From an uncultured Kiloniellaceae bacterium (GTDB taxonomy: Bacteria; Pseudomonadota; Alphaproteobacteria; Kiloniellales; Kiloniellaceae), in assembly GCA_947493695.1 (NCBI GenBank), contig CANLSF010000008.1, positions 62,001-126,000 of the forward strand: 64,000 bases of DNA. Direction: 5' to 3'. The position numbers and the translations under genes are program-made. The notes under the pieces are model-generated. The model was not told the DNA's origin. It did not search any database and saw nothing but the letters and a program-made list of their open reading frames with translations. Shown piece after piece: positions 1 to 8,614 of the stretch; position 1 is the first letter of the stretch, and every line of letters begins with the position of its first letter.

Positions 1-1
1 T

Positions 2-88
2 GGAATGTTTCTGACGGTCCTGCCCATGACGGTGTTCGGGGGTTTTCTGGTGTGGTCCATCCTGACATCTTCAGCGCTGGTGCGATAA
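2..88 (+). CDS. C-terminal end of a membrane protein (partial)
   Basis: An open frame enters from the left edge and stops at a TAA at 86-88. The 28 visible residues are strongly hydrophobic (MFLTVLPMTVFGGFLVWSIL), consistent with a last transmembrane helix and a very short polar tail ending in Arg. It stops 10 bases before the next gene, whose Shine-Dalgarno overlaps this stop, so the two are probably co-transcribed. The family cannot be named from this fragment. Confidence 0.5.
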   Translation, partial: GMFLTVLPMTVFGGFLVWSILTSSALVR

Positions 89-98
89 GGAGAGACTG

Positions 99-425
99 AT
101 GGCGTATGACCCTCATCTTGCTGATCTCATGCGCGCGGCATTGGAACCACGCAGGGGTATCAGCGAAAAAGCGATGTTTGGTGGCTTCTGCTGGTTTTTG
201 AACGGCAACATGCTCTGCGGCGTGGAGGTCGGTCGCTTCATGTTTCGGGTCGGAAAAGAGCGGGAGGCCGAAGCCAAAGAGCGCCCAGGCGCTGAACAGG
301 TGGTGTTCAGCGGGCGGCGCATGGGCGGTATCGTCTGGGTCGAGGCTGACGCCTGTCTTGAAGCTGGACTGGATGAGTGGATTGATCTGGCGTCGCAGTT
401 CGCCGGATCACTTCCTCCGAAGTGA
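99..425 (+). CDS. TfoX N-terminal domain protein
   Basis: This 108-residue protein matches the TfoX/Sxy N-terminal domain. It has the helix MRAALEPRRGISEKAMFGGFCWFLNGNMLCGV, here cited in part as ISEKAMFGGFCWFLNGNM, followed by a phenylalanine-rich beta strand (GRFMFRVGK) and the R(R)MGG-V element. TfoX in gammaproteobacteria activates competence genes, but short stand-alone alphaproteobacterial versions have no established role. An AAGGAGA ribosome-binding site at 87-93 fixes the ATG. The C-terminal TfoX domain is absent, as is usual for this short class. The next gene follows after 15 bases. Confidence 0.8.
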   Translation: MAYDPHLADLMRAALEPRRGISEKAMFGGFCWFLNGNMLCGVEVGRFMFRVGKEREAEAKERPGAEQVVFSGRRMGGIVWVEADACLEAGLDEWIDLASQFAGSLPPK

Positions 426-440
426 AGGGGTGCAGACTCA

Positions 441-1106
441 ATGGCAGAAAAGAATTTCGAGGGATTCCCCGCTGATGGACTCCTGTTTTTGCAGGACCTG
501 ACGGCAAACAACAATCGGCCCTGGTTCGAAGCGAATCGTGCCAGGTACAAAAGTGCGCTCGAGGCCCCGGCAAAGCTGTTCCTGCGCGAAATGGAACAAA
601 CTTTGTCTCGGCGCTTTGGCGAGGCTTTCACGGGAAAGATCTTCCGGATGCACCGGGATCTTCGCTTCTCGAAAGACAAGACTCCCTATAACACTCACGT
701 GCGTATGGCTTTTTTTGCGGCGGGGGATACGCAGGCGGGCCGAGGGTTTTACGTCTCGCTGGAACCCCAGGGCTTTACTTTAGGCGGTGGCGTGATGAGT
801 TTTACACCGCCGTGCCTGGAAAATTTCAGGCAGCTGGTGGTGGATGAACGGCAAGGACCTGCGCTCGGTCTTCTGCTCAGTGTGCTGGACCGTGATGGAT
901 TTCGGCTGGATGCGCCGGAACTGAAAAGAGTGCCCGCAGGCTTTGACAAAACCCATCCGCGCGAGGCGCTACTTCGGCGTAAAAATCTCACTCTCTGGAA
1001 GGATTTTGACGATCATGATGCCCTTGGGGGGAAAGCTGTCGTCACATTCTGCGTTGGGATTTTTGAGGCTCTGGGGCCACTTCGTGAGATGCTGAGTGAT
1101 CTCTGA
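441..1106 (+). CDS. DUF2461 family protein
   Basis: This 221-residue protein has the conserved DUF2461 (TIGR02453-like) layout. The opening reads FEGFPADGLLFLQDLTANN followed by NRPWFEANRARY, then the central RMHRDLRFSKDKTPYNTHV motif and the FYVSLEPQGFTLGGGV strand. The function of the family is not known. The FSKDKTPYN segment is its most conserved part and is intact. The gene sits 15 bases after the TfoX-like gene, so an operon is likely. Confidence 0.85.
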   Translation: MAEKNFEGFPADGLLFLQDLTANNNRPWFEANRARYKSALEAPAKLFLREMEQTLSRRFGEAFTGKIFRMHRDLRFSKDKTPYNTHVRMAFFAAGDTQAGRGFYVSLEPQGFTLGGGVMSFTPPCLENFRQLVVDERQGPALGLLLSVLDRDGFRLDAPELKRVPAGFDKTHPREALLRRKNLTLWKDFDDHDALGGKAVVTFCVGIFEALGPLREMLSDL

Positions 1107-1174
1107 TTTCATGGCCGAACCGGACGCTTCTTGTGGTCAGTGATTCGATGGGCTGCATTCCAAGACTGTTTACT

Positions 1175-1192
1175 TAGTTTCAAACGAAACTA
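1175..1192. promoter_or_regulatory. Perfect inverted repeat upstream of maiA
   Basis: TAGTTTC-AAAC-GAAACTA is a perfect 7+7 bp inverted repeat with a 4-base spacer. It lies 45 bases before the maleylacetoacetate isomerase start. It has the size and symmetry of a dimeric MarR- or TetR-type operator. No cognate regulator is adjacent. Confidence 0.5.
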
Positions 1193-1237
1193 TCATGCGT
1201 GCTGATGCCGACAACTGGTCTTGGAGGTCCGACGCAC

Positions 1238-1876
1238 ATGAAGCTCTACAGTTATTTTCGCAGCTCAGCAGGCTGGCGGGTGCGTATCGTGCTTGCGCTC
1301 AAGGGACTCGATTATGATCTGGTACCGGTTCATCTGATGCGTGAGGGCGGCGAGCATCTGACCGCCGAATACGCCCAGACCAATCCGCAGAAACTGGTGC
1401 CGGTACTGGAAGAGGATGGTGCTGTCTTCGCGCAGTCAATGGCGATCATGGAGTATCTTGAGGAGACCCACCCGGAGCCGTGCCTCCTGCCGGGGGATGC
1501 GAAGCGACGTGCTGAAATCCGAGCCTTTTGTCAGGCGATCGCCTGCGAGATTCATCCACTTAACAATCTGCGGATATTGAAGTATCTGGTGCGCGAACTT
1601 GGACAGGATGAGGATGCCAAGCTGGCCTGGTATGCGCACTGGATTCAGGAGGGTTTTCGCCCGATCGAGCAATTGTTGGGATCCGGTGACGGACCTTACT
1701 GTTTTGGTGCCGAACCTACCCTCGCGGATGCCTGCCTGGTGCCACAGGTCTTCAACGCTGAGCGCTTCGACGTGGATCTATCGGAATTTCCGAAAATTCG
1801 GGCGGTCAATGCGGCCTGTCTCGCGCATGAGGCAATCGCCGCGACGGTGCCTTCGTTACAGCCGGACGCCGAGTAA
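1238..1876 (+). CDS. maiA: Maleylacetoacetate isomerase (zeta-class GST)
   Basis: This enzyme isomerises maleylacetoacetate to fumarylacetoacetate in tyrosine/homogentisate breakdown, using glutathione. The 212-residue protein opens with MKLYSYFRSSAGWRVRIVLA. The SSxxWRVR stretch is the zeta-class GST active-site signature, with the catalytic Ser near residue 8. The thioredoxin-like N-terminal half has NPQKLVPVLEEDG, with the cis-Pro, and QSMAIMEYLEE. The all-helical C-terminal half has the ADACLVPQVFNAERF motif. The frame is open upstream to 1199, but family alignment and a GGAGG at 1222-1226 (11 bases before the ATG) favour 1238. No other homogentisate gene is beside it. Confidence 0.88.
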   Translation: MKLYSYFRSSAGWRVRIVLALKGLDYDLVPVHLMREGGEHLTAEYAQTNPQKLVPVLEEDGAVFAQSMAIMEYLEETHPEPCLLPGDAKRRAEIRAFCQAIACEIHPLNNLRILKYLVRELGQDEDAKLAWYAHWIQEGFRPIEQLLGSGDGPYCFGAEPTLADACLVPQVFNAERFDVDLSEFPKIRAVNAACLAHEAIAATVPSLQPDAE

Positions 1877-1886
1877 GGGGCAAGCG

Positions 1887-2891
1887 CTAACCGCGTTTCA
1901 GATATGCCGCCGCACCGGTAAGGGCAGGGTAATCGGCTGTGATTACGTAGCAGGGAATTGCGGCGACGTAGCCAGAGAGGCGGCCTTTGTCTTCAAAGCG
2001 TCTGCGAAAGGTGCTGCGGGCAAAGAAATCGCCAAGCTTTGGCACGATCCCGCCGCCGATGTATATACCGCCACGCGCCCCCAGGGTGAGCGCGAAATCG
2101 CCCGCGAAGCCGCCGAGCAATGCACAGAAGGTATTCAAGGCTTCCCGACAGGACTCATTTTCTCCCTCCGTTGCATGCATCACGATCTCCGAGGGGGCCA
2201 GGTCTTCATAGTCGACGCCGTCGAGGAGGCAAACTGCCTGATAGAGAGCTTTCAGACCAGGACCGGAAAGAACACGTTCTGCCGATACCCGGCCATAGAG
2301 CCCTTCAAGTGTTAAAAGGAGGCTGGCCTCTCGGTCACCGGAAATGGCCAGCGAGGCATGGCCGCCCTCGGAATCCAGGGGAATCCAATCACCCTTGTGC
2401 GGAATCAGGCCAGAGACGCCAAGGCCGGTCCCGGGACCGACCACGCCTATCGGTAACTTCCCGACCTGCTGCATACCGCCGATTTGCTGCAGGCTGCTTG
2501 CCGTCAGGTGCGGCAGTGAAAGCGCGAGAGCCATGAAATCATTAATGATTTCGAGGCGCTGCAAACCAAGCTGTTCTTTGGTCCGAGCCCGGGAAAAGTC
2601 CCAGCCGTTGTTGGTCATGCGAATCCGGTCGTCGTGAGTCGGGCAAGCAAAGGCAAAGCAGGCCTGGTCCGGTCGGACAAGCCCCTGAGCGTCGAGATAA
2701 GACTGTGCGGCGTGGGCCGGGTCGCGATAATCCGCGCAGGTAAGCGTCCTGGCCTTACTGATTTTGCCGTCTGCGGTCGTTATGGCGAAACGCGCATTGG
2801 TGCCGCCGATATCCGCAATGAGGCTTGGCCCTCCGGAAACTTGTTCGGAGTGCTTGGCCGCCTGTCCTGCTGTGCGTCCTGATTTAACCAT
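1887..2891 (-). CDS. glk: Glucokinase
   Basis: This protein phosphorylates glucose with ATP to glucose 6-phosphate in the cytoplasm. Its 334 residues match the proteobacterial Glk family (about 320). It has the phosphate-binding LIADIGGTNARFAI near residues 26-39, INDFMALA, the glycine-rich VVGPGTGLGVSGL, the metal/sugar-site DSEGGHAS and the C-terminal GGIYIGGGIVPK. About 25 extra residues precede the first strand, so a start downstream is possible. The gene is convergent with maiA, ending 10 bases away, and lies downstream of the P450 gene on the same strand (91-base gap). Confidence 0.9.
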   Translation of the reverse strand: MVKSGRTAGQAAKHSEQVSGGPSLIADIGGTNARFAITTADGKISKARTLTCADYRDPAHAAQSYLDAQGLVRPDQACFAFACPTHDDRIRMTNNGWDFSRARTKEQLGLQRLEIINDFMALALSLPHLTASSLQQIGGMQQVGKLPIGVVGPGTGLGVSGLIPHKGDWIPLDSEGGHASLAISGDREASLLLTLEGLYGRVSAERVLSGPGLKALYQAVCLLDGVDYEDLAPSEIVMHATEGENESCREALNTFCALLGGFAGDFALTLGARGGIYIGGGIVPKLGDFFARSTFRRRFEDKGRLSGYVAAIPCYVITADYPALTGAAAYLKRG

Positions 2892-2982
2892 TTTCGGCCC
2901 TATGCCAGCCTTCTCCGCAGAGTTGGCTCATGTTCAACCCTTCGGGGCTTTGTATCATGACCGGTGGGTGAGTGCTACGCCG

Positions 2983-4197
2983 TCAGGCAGCGACGCTGAG
3001 CGGGAGTTCCGAGATGACCCGGAAGCGGGCCCGTTCGGGCCGCAGGGTCGGCCCCGCCTGTTCGATCCTGGCGAAGCGCGAGAGCAGCTTGGAGAACGCG
3101 AGACTGGCTTCCATGCGGGCCAGGGAGTTGCCTGCGCATATGTGAATGCCGTTGCCAAAAGCGAGGTGGCGGTTGGGCGAGCGGGTGATGTCGAAGGCTT
3201 CAGGTTCGGGGAATTGCCGTTCGTCGTGGTTGGCGGCGGCGATGCCGATGTGCAAAAAGGTGCCTGCGGGAAGCTCCTGGCCATGCAGGGTTATATCGAC
3301 GGTGGCGCGCCGGTTGCCAATCTGGAGGGGACTCTCGTAACGCAGCATTTCCTCGACCGCGCCCTTCATCAGTGCCGGATCTTTCCGCAGCAGGGTCATT
3401 TGATCCGGAAAGCGCAGTAAAAGGTCCATACCGTTTGAAATCAGGGTCGTCGTGGTGTCGTGGCCTGCGTTGAGCAAAAAGATGCAGTTGTGCATCAACT
3501 CCAGTTCGGTAAGGCCCTCAGGGCTGTCGTGGTCCGCCAGTAAGGCCGAGAGAATGTCGGTTTCCGCGCGCTCGTTTAATCGGGTTCGTTTCCAGGCGAT
3601 CAGGTCGCGCAGGTAGTCTTTGAAAGCCTCGACCGAGGCGTTGCCGGTGGCAAGCTGTTCCGGTGTCAGGCTCGGTTCCAGGCCACCCAGAATAATGTGA
3701 GCCCAATTGCGCAGCGGCTCCCGTTCATCTTTGGGGATGCCGAGCATGTCGCCGATCAGATTAAGTGGTATGGCGTTAGCGAAGTCGTTGACCAGATCGA
3801 TCGTACCGGCGGCTTCGGCCTGGTCCAGCAGGTCGTCGATCATGGACGCAACGTTTGCCTCAAGCGCTTTCAGGGTACGCGGCGTAAAGAAGGGCGCCAG
3901 CAAACGTCGGACTCGTGTGTGGTAGGGCGGGTCGTTGAACACCAGAGAAGTTGTATGATGCTCGTAGAGCGGACCGTCGTCGAATTTAGGTTTGAAATCG
4001 ATCTTCTTGTCTGAGCTGTAGCTCTTGTGATCTTTCAGAATCAAAGCGGCATCTTCATAGCGGCTGATGAAGTAGCTGCCATCGGGTTGCAGGCAAAGCG
4101 GCGCGCTGTCCCGAACCTCGCGGTAGGCGCTGTAGGGAGACTGGTAGAAGTCACTCCCCAGATTGGCCAGTTCAAATCCACGGGTGTTTCCGGTCAT
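2983..4197 (-). CDS. Cytochrome P450 monooxygenase
   Basis: This is a soluble bacterial class I P450 of 404 residues. The heme-binding loop FGNGIHICAGNSLAR places the thiolate Cys at residue 354. The I-helix oxygen-activation motif is LNAGHDTTTT, and the K-helix ExxR is EEMLRYESP. The sequence resembles bacterial P450s of secondary or terpenoid metabolism, but the substrate cannot be told. No ferredoxin or ferredoxin reductase gene is adjacent, so the electron partners are encoded elsewhere. Confidence 0.9.
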   Translation of the reverse strand: MTGNTRGFELANLGSDFYQSPYSAYREVRDSAPLCLQPDGSYFISRYEDAALILKDHKSYSSDKKIDFKPKFDDGPLYEHHTTSLVFNDPPYHTRVRRLLAPFFTPRTLKALEANVASMIDDLLDQAEAAGTIDLVNDFANAIPLNLIGDMLGIPKDEREPLRNWAHIILGGLEPSLTPEQLATGNASVEAFKDYLRDLIAWKRTRLNERAETDILSALLADHDSPEGLTELELMHNCIFLLNAGHDTTTTLISNGMDLLLRFPDQMTLLRKDPALMKGAVEEMLRYESPLQIGNRRATVDITLHGQELPAGTFLHIGIAAANHDERQFPEPEAFDITRSPNRHLAFGNGIHICAGNSLARMEASLAFSKLLSRFARIEQAGPTLRPERARFRVISELPLSVAA

Positions 4198-4587
4198 AGC
4201 TTAATCTTGCCTTCATCTGTTTTCTTCATAATCACTTTACCATCGCCCGGTTGCTGCAACTGCGAAAAACCTTATGATGGTGCTTCTCTTCGTTGCCTGG
4301 TGACGATGAATTCGCCGGTCTCTGCGCTTCTTTGAGCCCCTATGGCGTCAACTAACGGCCCTGAGTTTGTCATTCCAGGTTGAGAACTAGGAAACTGCGA
4401 CCGATACCAGCGCGATTTCCAACTTCTCCGCCTAAACGTCGCAGAAAAGACCAAGCTGTCGCAAGCTCCACAGAATTCGGCCGCAAACGCGCTAAAACTG
4501 CCGCTTTGCTTCTGGAATGCTGAGAAGTGAGCAATCAGAGTCGACGAGAAAACCTGTAAGACCATGTAAGTAGGAATGTTCCAGATC
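4198..4587. other. Intergenic region between divergent P450 and XRE genes
   Basis: About 390 bases separate the two divergent starts. I see no convincing gene. A minus-strand frame at 4272-4604 has a composition unlike a protein and no ribosome-binding site. I found no clear hairpin or long palindrome. The region must carry both promoters. Confidence 0.4.
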
Positions 4588-4965
4588 ATGATTTCAGATA
4601 CCATCGGCGGTCGTATTCGTCAGGCCCGCACAGAAGCCGGACTCAGCCAACGTCAACTCGCGACGCGTTTGGCCGTCACCAATAAGACCCTCGAAAACTG
4701 GGAGGAAGACCGCAGTGAGCCGCGGGCGAATAAACTCGTCATGATGGCCGGTGTTCTGAACATCCCTTCGACCTGGCTGCTGACCGGCGATGCGCCGAAT
4801 GAAATGAAGCGCGGTTTCGATTTTCAGGAGACAATGGGCATATCGCAGAAGCTGGAGCGGGCGATTGCCATGCAGGTTCAGCTTTCCTCTTTGCTGGAAG
4901 AGGTCTCGTCCGATGTTTCGCGTCTTCAAAACGAGCTGGACAGCGAACTCGAGATGGAAGCCTGA
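4588..4965 (+). CDS. XRE-family HTH transcriptional regulator
   Basis: This 125-residue regulator has an N-terminal helix-turn-helix of the Cro/CI type at about residues 6-60: GGRIRQARTEAGLSQRQLA, then VTNKTLENWEEDRSEPRANKL. A short helical tail (ISQKLERAIAMQVQLSSLLEEV) is likely a dimerisation coiled coil. An ATG at 4576 is also in frame, but an AGGA directly abuts it, which makes 4588 more plausible. No recognisable metabolic partner is adjacent. It might act on the divergent P450 gene. Confidence 0.82.
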   Translation: MISDTIGGRIRQARTEAGLSQRQLATRLAVTNKTLENWEEDRSEPRANKLVMMAGVLNIPSTWLLTGDAPNEMKRGFDFQETMGISQKLERAIAMQVQLSSLLEEVSSDVSRLQNELDSELEMEA

Positions 4966-5654
4966 TCCGCAGCAGGCTCTGCACTAAATCATACACGTCG
5001 AGCGGGTTCGGCAATTTGGCTGATCGCCTTGGGCTTCGCGGCTCAAGCTGAGTCGGTCTGCGTGCCTGGGATTATCTTTGTCAAATTCCGCTGGCCTTGG
5101 ATTGTGCCAGGAACCAGACTCCAGGCCTGGATTGCCTGACCGTGACCAGAAATTCTGATTGCCTGCCGTTTTTGCCGATCAAGGTGCAAAACCCAGGGTG
5201 AATCCCACGATTACACTACCCTTTTCCCGCAGACCCCTCGCGGTTTGTCACGCGGGATCATCAGGCGGCAGCTCGCCGCCTGATTTCTCAATGCCTATGG
5301 CGCAGATGTTTTTCGGTGAAACATCCAGCCTGGCACTCGTCCCTGCGGCAGCTTGCAAAACTACATTTTCATATTGCGGTGATGGGGGTTCTCGGCGGGG
5401 ATTTTCGGCGCTACAAAATCTCATTGGTGAGCGAATGAAGCCGTCAGGGAAGCGTCTCGCAGTGCGGGAATCTGCTTTCTAACAGCTCGGCGCGGCTTCA
5501 TTTATTGCTCTTCCTTGCGAAGACGAGGGCTCCTGTTTTCAGGGAACAGCGCTGGAAAACTTTTTTATCGACGAGGTCTCGCATAGCGACGAGATCGATG
5601 CGGTTTGATTTTCGGTACAAAGATTTTTTTTTACGATTTGGAAGGACTCGATAA
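4966..5654. other. Long intergenic region before the PEP-CTERM cluster
   Basis: About 690 bases have no supported gene. A plus-strand frame at 5159-5482 lacks a ribosome-binding site and any protein-like pattern. A 10-bp perfect hairpin lies at 5260-5284. The last 60 bases are T-rich (a run of T at about 5624-5632) and precede an AAGGA ribosome-binding site for the first PEP-CTERM gene. Confidence 0.4.
5260..5284 (+). terminator. Hairpin, weak terminator candidate
   Basis: ATCAGGCGGC and GCCGCCTGAT form a perfect 10-bp stem around a 5-base loop (AGCTC). Only a short T stretch (TTTC) follows. It could end transcripts from the XRE gene, but it lies 295 bases beyond its stop. Confidence 0.35.
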
Positions 5655-6377
5655 ATGCATGCCACAACCAAGTCCGCAATTGGAGCGGTCCTTTTTTCGG
5701 TTGTGCCGCTTTTCGTTACTTTGGATGTTTCGGCGGCACCGATTTTTTTCGATGACCGCCAAGCCTTCTTAGAGGCGGCCGGCGCACTGGCGGGTTTCGA
5801 GGACTTCGAGGCCGCCAACACCAACCCCGCGACCAGCATGCCCGAGTCAAGTTGGGATAGCGACAGCGACGATTCCGTATTTAGTCCAGGTGATATTGCG
5901 GAGGGGATCCGGTTTTCAGGTGGTGCCGGAGATCTGATCGCGGTTGCCGGAGGTTTTTCTCCGACCTCGACCGGGGCAGCTATCGGACCTGCGACTTTGG
6001 AGAACAACCTGCTGGTCAGTTTTCAAACCGACGTCAACGCCTTCGGGTTTGATCTCTTCAATCTCGGCGAGGGTGAAGAGATCTTCAGGATCTCGATGCG
6101 TGACACTCTTGATGAATTCGTTGCGGAAGCTTTTGTCAGTGCCGGTCCTCTGGGCAGCTTCTTCGGTGTGATCGACGATAGCGTTCTCTTCAGCGAGTTC
6201 AGCATCAATCAAAATCTGGCTAATGATGTGATCGACAACGTGGTTTTCGGCGTTGCCAGTCCGACCGTTGTGTCGGAGCCGGGCACGCTGGCTATCCTTT
6301 GTGCAGGACTGCTCGGCTTGGCCGCGACACGCCGTAAACGCCCGGGAGATTCGGGCAAGGAGCAGCGCGATGTTTGA
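5655..6377 (+). CDS. PEP-CTERM sorting domain protein, copy 1
   Basis: This exported protein of 240 residues has an N-terminal signal peptide (about residues 1-29: hydrophobic core IGAVLFSVVPLFVTL, then SAA-P). It ends in a C-terminal sorting tail SEPGTLAILCAGLLGLAATRRKR: an EP motif, one membrane helix and an Arg/Lys cluster. Such tails are cut by an exosortase and the proteins are released to the surface or exopolysaccharide. The motif here reads V-S-E-P rather than V-P-E-P. The mature part (PIFFDDRQAFLEAAG, GFEDFEA, SDDSVFSPGDIAEG, GSFFGVIDD) is clearly paralogous to the gene at 7168. No exosortase gene is in the window. Confidence 0.85.
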   Translation: MHATTKSAIGAVLFSVVPLFVTLDVSAAPIFFDDRQAFLEAAGALAGFEDFEAANTNPATSMPESSWDSDSDDSVFSPGDIAEGIRFSGGAGDLIAVAGGFSPTSTGAAIGPATLENNLLVSFQTDVNAFGFDLFNLGEGEEIFRISMRDTLDEFVAEAFVSAGPLGSFFGVIDDSVLFSEFSINQNLANDVIDNVVFGVASPTVVSEPGTLAILCAGLLGLAATRRKRPGDSGKEQRDV

Positions 6378-7014
6378 ACGCTTTAAATCGCTAGCACTCG
6401 CAGCGGGCACGCTTGTGCTGGCGTCAGCCGGTACAGCAGAAGCCGGTCTTTGCGGTGTATCCATATCGACCGATTGGACTGAGTTCCCGCGTGAAAATCA
6501 GACGGTTACGCCGACATTCGAAGCTTCAAGCTTCGAAGCTTGCGGGTCGGCATCCTTTTTCAGTGGTTTTCTGGAGACGGAATTCAACAACGTTGGCGGT
6601 ACCATCGATCAGGATGCCTTCAACATGTCAGTGGAGGCATTGGACAACGACAGCCTGCGGCTCACGGCGCAATCGATCAACCTGAATGACTCAGATACTC
6701 ATGTCTACCCCACTGTAACGGTGACACTGAGCGATATCGCATGGCTTGGCGGGCTTGGCGAGATCGTGGACGTGCTCGATGCCGGTGGCACGACCAGTTA
6801 CTTTGAAGTGATCGGTTTCACGGCGGACTCCATTACCTTTGAGTGGGGCCTATTCTCCTCCGGAGGAACCATCTTTGCTCCCAACGAACTCACGTATTTC
6901 CAGGATTTCGACATCGTCGCTACGTATACCGCGGTCCCTGAACCCGGCAGCCTGGCGCTGTTCGGGCTTGGCCTCGCGGGCTTTGGTCTGGCACGGCGAC
7001 GGTTGCGTCAGTGA
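6370..7014 (+). CDS. PEP-CTERM sorting domain protein, copy 2
   Basis: The 214-residue protein starts at the ATG at 6370, which overlaps the end of the preceding gene by 8 bases (AAGGAG at 6358-6363 as ribosome-binding site), so the two are translationally coupled. It has a signal peptide (MFERFKSLALAAGTLVLASA, cleaved after AEA-G) and a canonical tail VPEPGSLALFGLGLAGFGLA followed by RRRLRQ. The mature domain differs from its neighbours. It is rich in Thr, Ser and acidic residues and looks all-beta. Its function is unknown, but surface or matrix attachment is inferred from the tail. Confidence 0.85.
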   Translation: MFERFKSLALAAGTLVLASAGTAEAGLCGVSISTDWTEFPRENQTVTPTFEASSFEACGSASFFSGFLETEFNNVGGTIDQDAFNMSVEALDNDSLRLTAQSINLNDSDTHVYPTVTVTLSDIAWLGGLGEIVDVLDAGGTTSYFEVIGFTADSITFEWGLFSSGGTIFAPNELTYFQDFDIVATYTAVPEPGSLALFGLGLAGFGLARRRLRQ

Positions 7015-7167
7015 AGCCGAGCCTGGAGCCGCGTCCTGCATGAAAACATTCCGCTTGTGCGGTGGTGCGGGTTCATCGCGGACACTTCGGAAAGTACCTA
7101 AAGGCGTATGGAAATTTTTGAGCTGATAGATTTTTCTGTTTGTCATTTTTTTTGAGGGAATATCCGA

Positions 7168-7911
7168 ATGCTATCGAGAGTCAAAACCAAATTCAATTTT
7201 GCAGGCGTTGCGCTCGCGTCCTGCCTGAGTCTGATGAGTCTCGAAAGCGCCGCAGCCCCAATCTTTTTCGAAGACCGTGAGCTCTTTGAAAACGCGGCCG
7301 GATCTTTATCGGGGTTCGAGGATTTCGAGAGCGCCTTTACGGGGCCCGGTTCCATGAGTGAACCAGGTCCCTGGAACAGTAACAGTGACGATTCCGTCTT
7401 CGATCCAGGCGATATCGCCGATGGCGTTTCCTTCGCCAGCAGTCTGGGAAACCTGGCGGTGGTTGAAGGGGATTTTTTACCCAACGCGACTGACAACACG
7501 ATTGGGCCCAACAGCTTCTCGTCCGATCTGAATATCTCTTTTCTGCCCACGGTCAACGCGGTCGGGTTCGATGTGTTTCAAATCTTCGGCGCTGCGGAAG
7601 GCATTGTCGTCAGCCTCTTTGACTTAAACGATTTGCTGATCGGAGCAACCGAGGTGCCCGCCGATATCTTCGGTGTTTTTTTCGGCGTCATAGATGACGC
7701 AAGCCAGATTGGCCGTATCACCCTGACCGCCAACAATGCCGACTCGGGTGCGGAAGTCATCGACAACATCGCTTTCGGTCAATCCAGCGCCACGCCTGTG
7801 CCCGAGCCGGCTAGTCTGGCGCTGTTCGGGCTGGGCCTGGCCGGGTTTGCTATGACGCGGAGGACCTCAAGAAGAGTATGGTTCCAGAATTTGCGCACGG
7901 GAAAAAATTAA
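7168..7911 (+). CDS. PEP-CTERM sorting domain protein, copy 3 (paralogue of copy 1)
   Basis: This 247-residue protein has a signal peptide (about 1-27, cleaved near SAAA-P) and the mature start PIFFEDRELFENAAGSLSGF, which aligns with the first gene of the cluster. Other shared blocks are SDDSVFDPGDIADGV, FGVIDD and VIDNIAFG. The tail is VPEPASLALFGLGLAGFAMT followed by RRTSRR. Unusually, about 11 residues (VWFQNLRTGKN) follow the basic cluster. GAGGGA at 7153-7158 is the ribosome-binding site. A T-rich leader before it resembles that of copy 1, which supports tandem duplication. Confidence 0.85.
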   Translation: MLSRVKTKFNFAGVALASCLSLMSLESAAAPIFFEDRELFENAAGSLSGFEDFESAFTGPGSMSEPGPWNSNSDDSVFDPGDIADGVSFASSLGNLAVVEGDFLPNATDNTIGPNSFSSDLNISFLPTVNAVGFDVFQIFGAAEGIVVSLFDLNDLLIGATEVPADIFGVFFGVIDDASQIGRITLTANNADSGAEVIDNIAFGQSSATPVPEPASLALFGLGLAGFAMTRRTSRRVWFQNLRTGKN

Positions 7912-7941
7912 CGCGGTTTCATTTCAACGAAGGCAATATCC

Positions 7942-8589
7942 ATGTTTGATTCAAATAAAGTTTTGGCGGGTTTATCCGCAACTGCAGCAGCGTTGGTTTT
8001 AAGTCTCAATTTCTCAAGCGCGCAGGCCGCTTTCATTTCCGTAGATTCCAGTTTTGGTGCTGATACGATTACCCGGGATACGGACACCGGGCTGGAGTGG
8101 CTGGACCTTACCCAAAGCCTCGGGTTGTCAGTCAATGAAGTCGCAGACGAGTTCGGCGCTGGTGGCATCTACGAAGGCTTCACCTATGCACGCGGCAGTG
8201 ATGTGGAGACACTCTTCTTTACATCGGCAGGCATTACGCCGGGCCTGCAGGGCCCCGGTGAACCCGCCGTGTGGGATCTGGCGAATCTGCTGGGGATCAC
8301 CGAGGCGTTCTTCTTCGTTTCCTTCGGCCATTACCTGCCGGACCTTTCATCCCCAACAGCAGGGCTCGGCAGTTTGGAGCCGATACTTCCCTTTGGCGAT
8401 GCCGCGGCCTCCCGCGCGATTGTCGACGATAACGGCTTCGCGTTCGACGAAGGTGCCCCGAATGTCGGCAGTTTCCTGATCCGAAGCACAACGCCCACGA
8501 CGGTGCCGGTGCCTGAACCGGGTACAGCGTTCCTGTTCCTGACGGGGCTGGCGGCTTTGGCTTATGGACGGCGGCGCAAGCGCTTTTAA
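7942..8589 (+). CDS. PEP-CTERM sorting domain protein, copy 4
   Basis: This 215-residue exported protein has a signal peptide (MFDSNKVLAGLSATAAALVL, cleaved near AQA-A) and the tail VPVPEPGTAFLFLTGLAALA followed by YGRRRKRF. The mature domain contains RDTDTGLEWLDLTQSLG. That motif recurs in a subfamily of PEP-CTERM proteins, and the tryptophan-bearing segment resembles DUF1566-like repeats. The gene lies 30 bases after copy 3, so the four genes probably form one unit. Function beyond export and sorting is not visible. Confidence 0.82.
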   Translation: MFDSNKVLAGLSATAAALVLSLNFSSAQAAFISVDSSFGADTITRDTDTGLEWLDLTQSLGLSVNEVADEFGAGGIYEGFTYARGSDVETLFFTSAGITPGLQGPGEPAVWDLANLLGITEAFFFVSFGHYLPDLSSPTAGLGSLEPILPFGDAAASRAIVDDNGFAFDEGAPNVGSFLIRSTTPTTVPVPEPGTAFLFLTGLAALAYGRRRKRF

Positions 8590-8614
8590 GATGGAGCCGG
8601 TTGGAGGCATTCCT

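Noticed and set aside
5327-5345. TGGCAC...TGC as a sigma-54 promoter before the PEP-CTERM genes
   Set aside because: The distance between the GG and GC elements is one base too long (11 instead of 10), and the site is over 300 bases from the gene.
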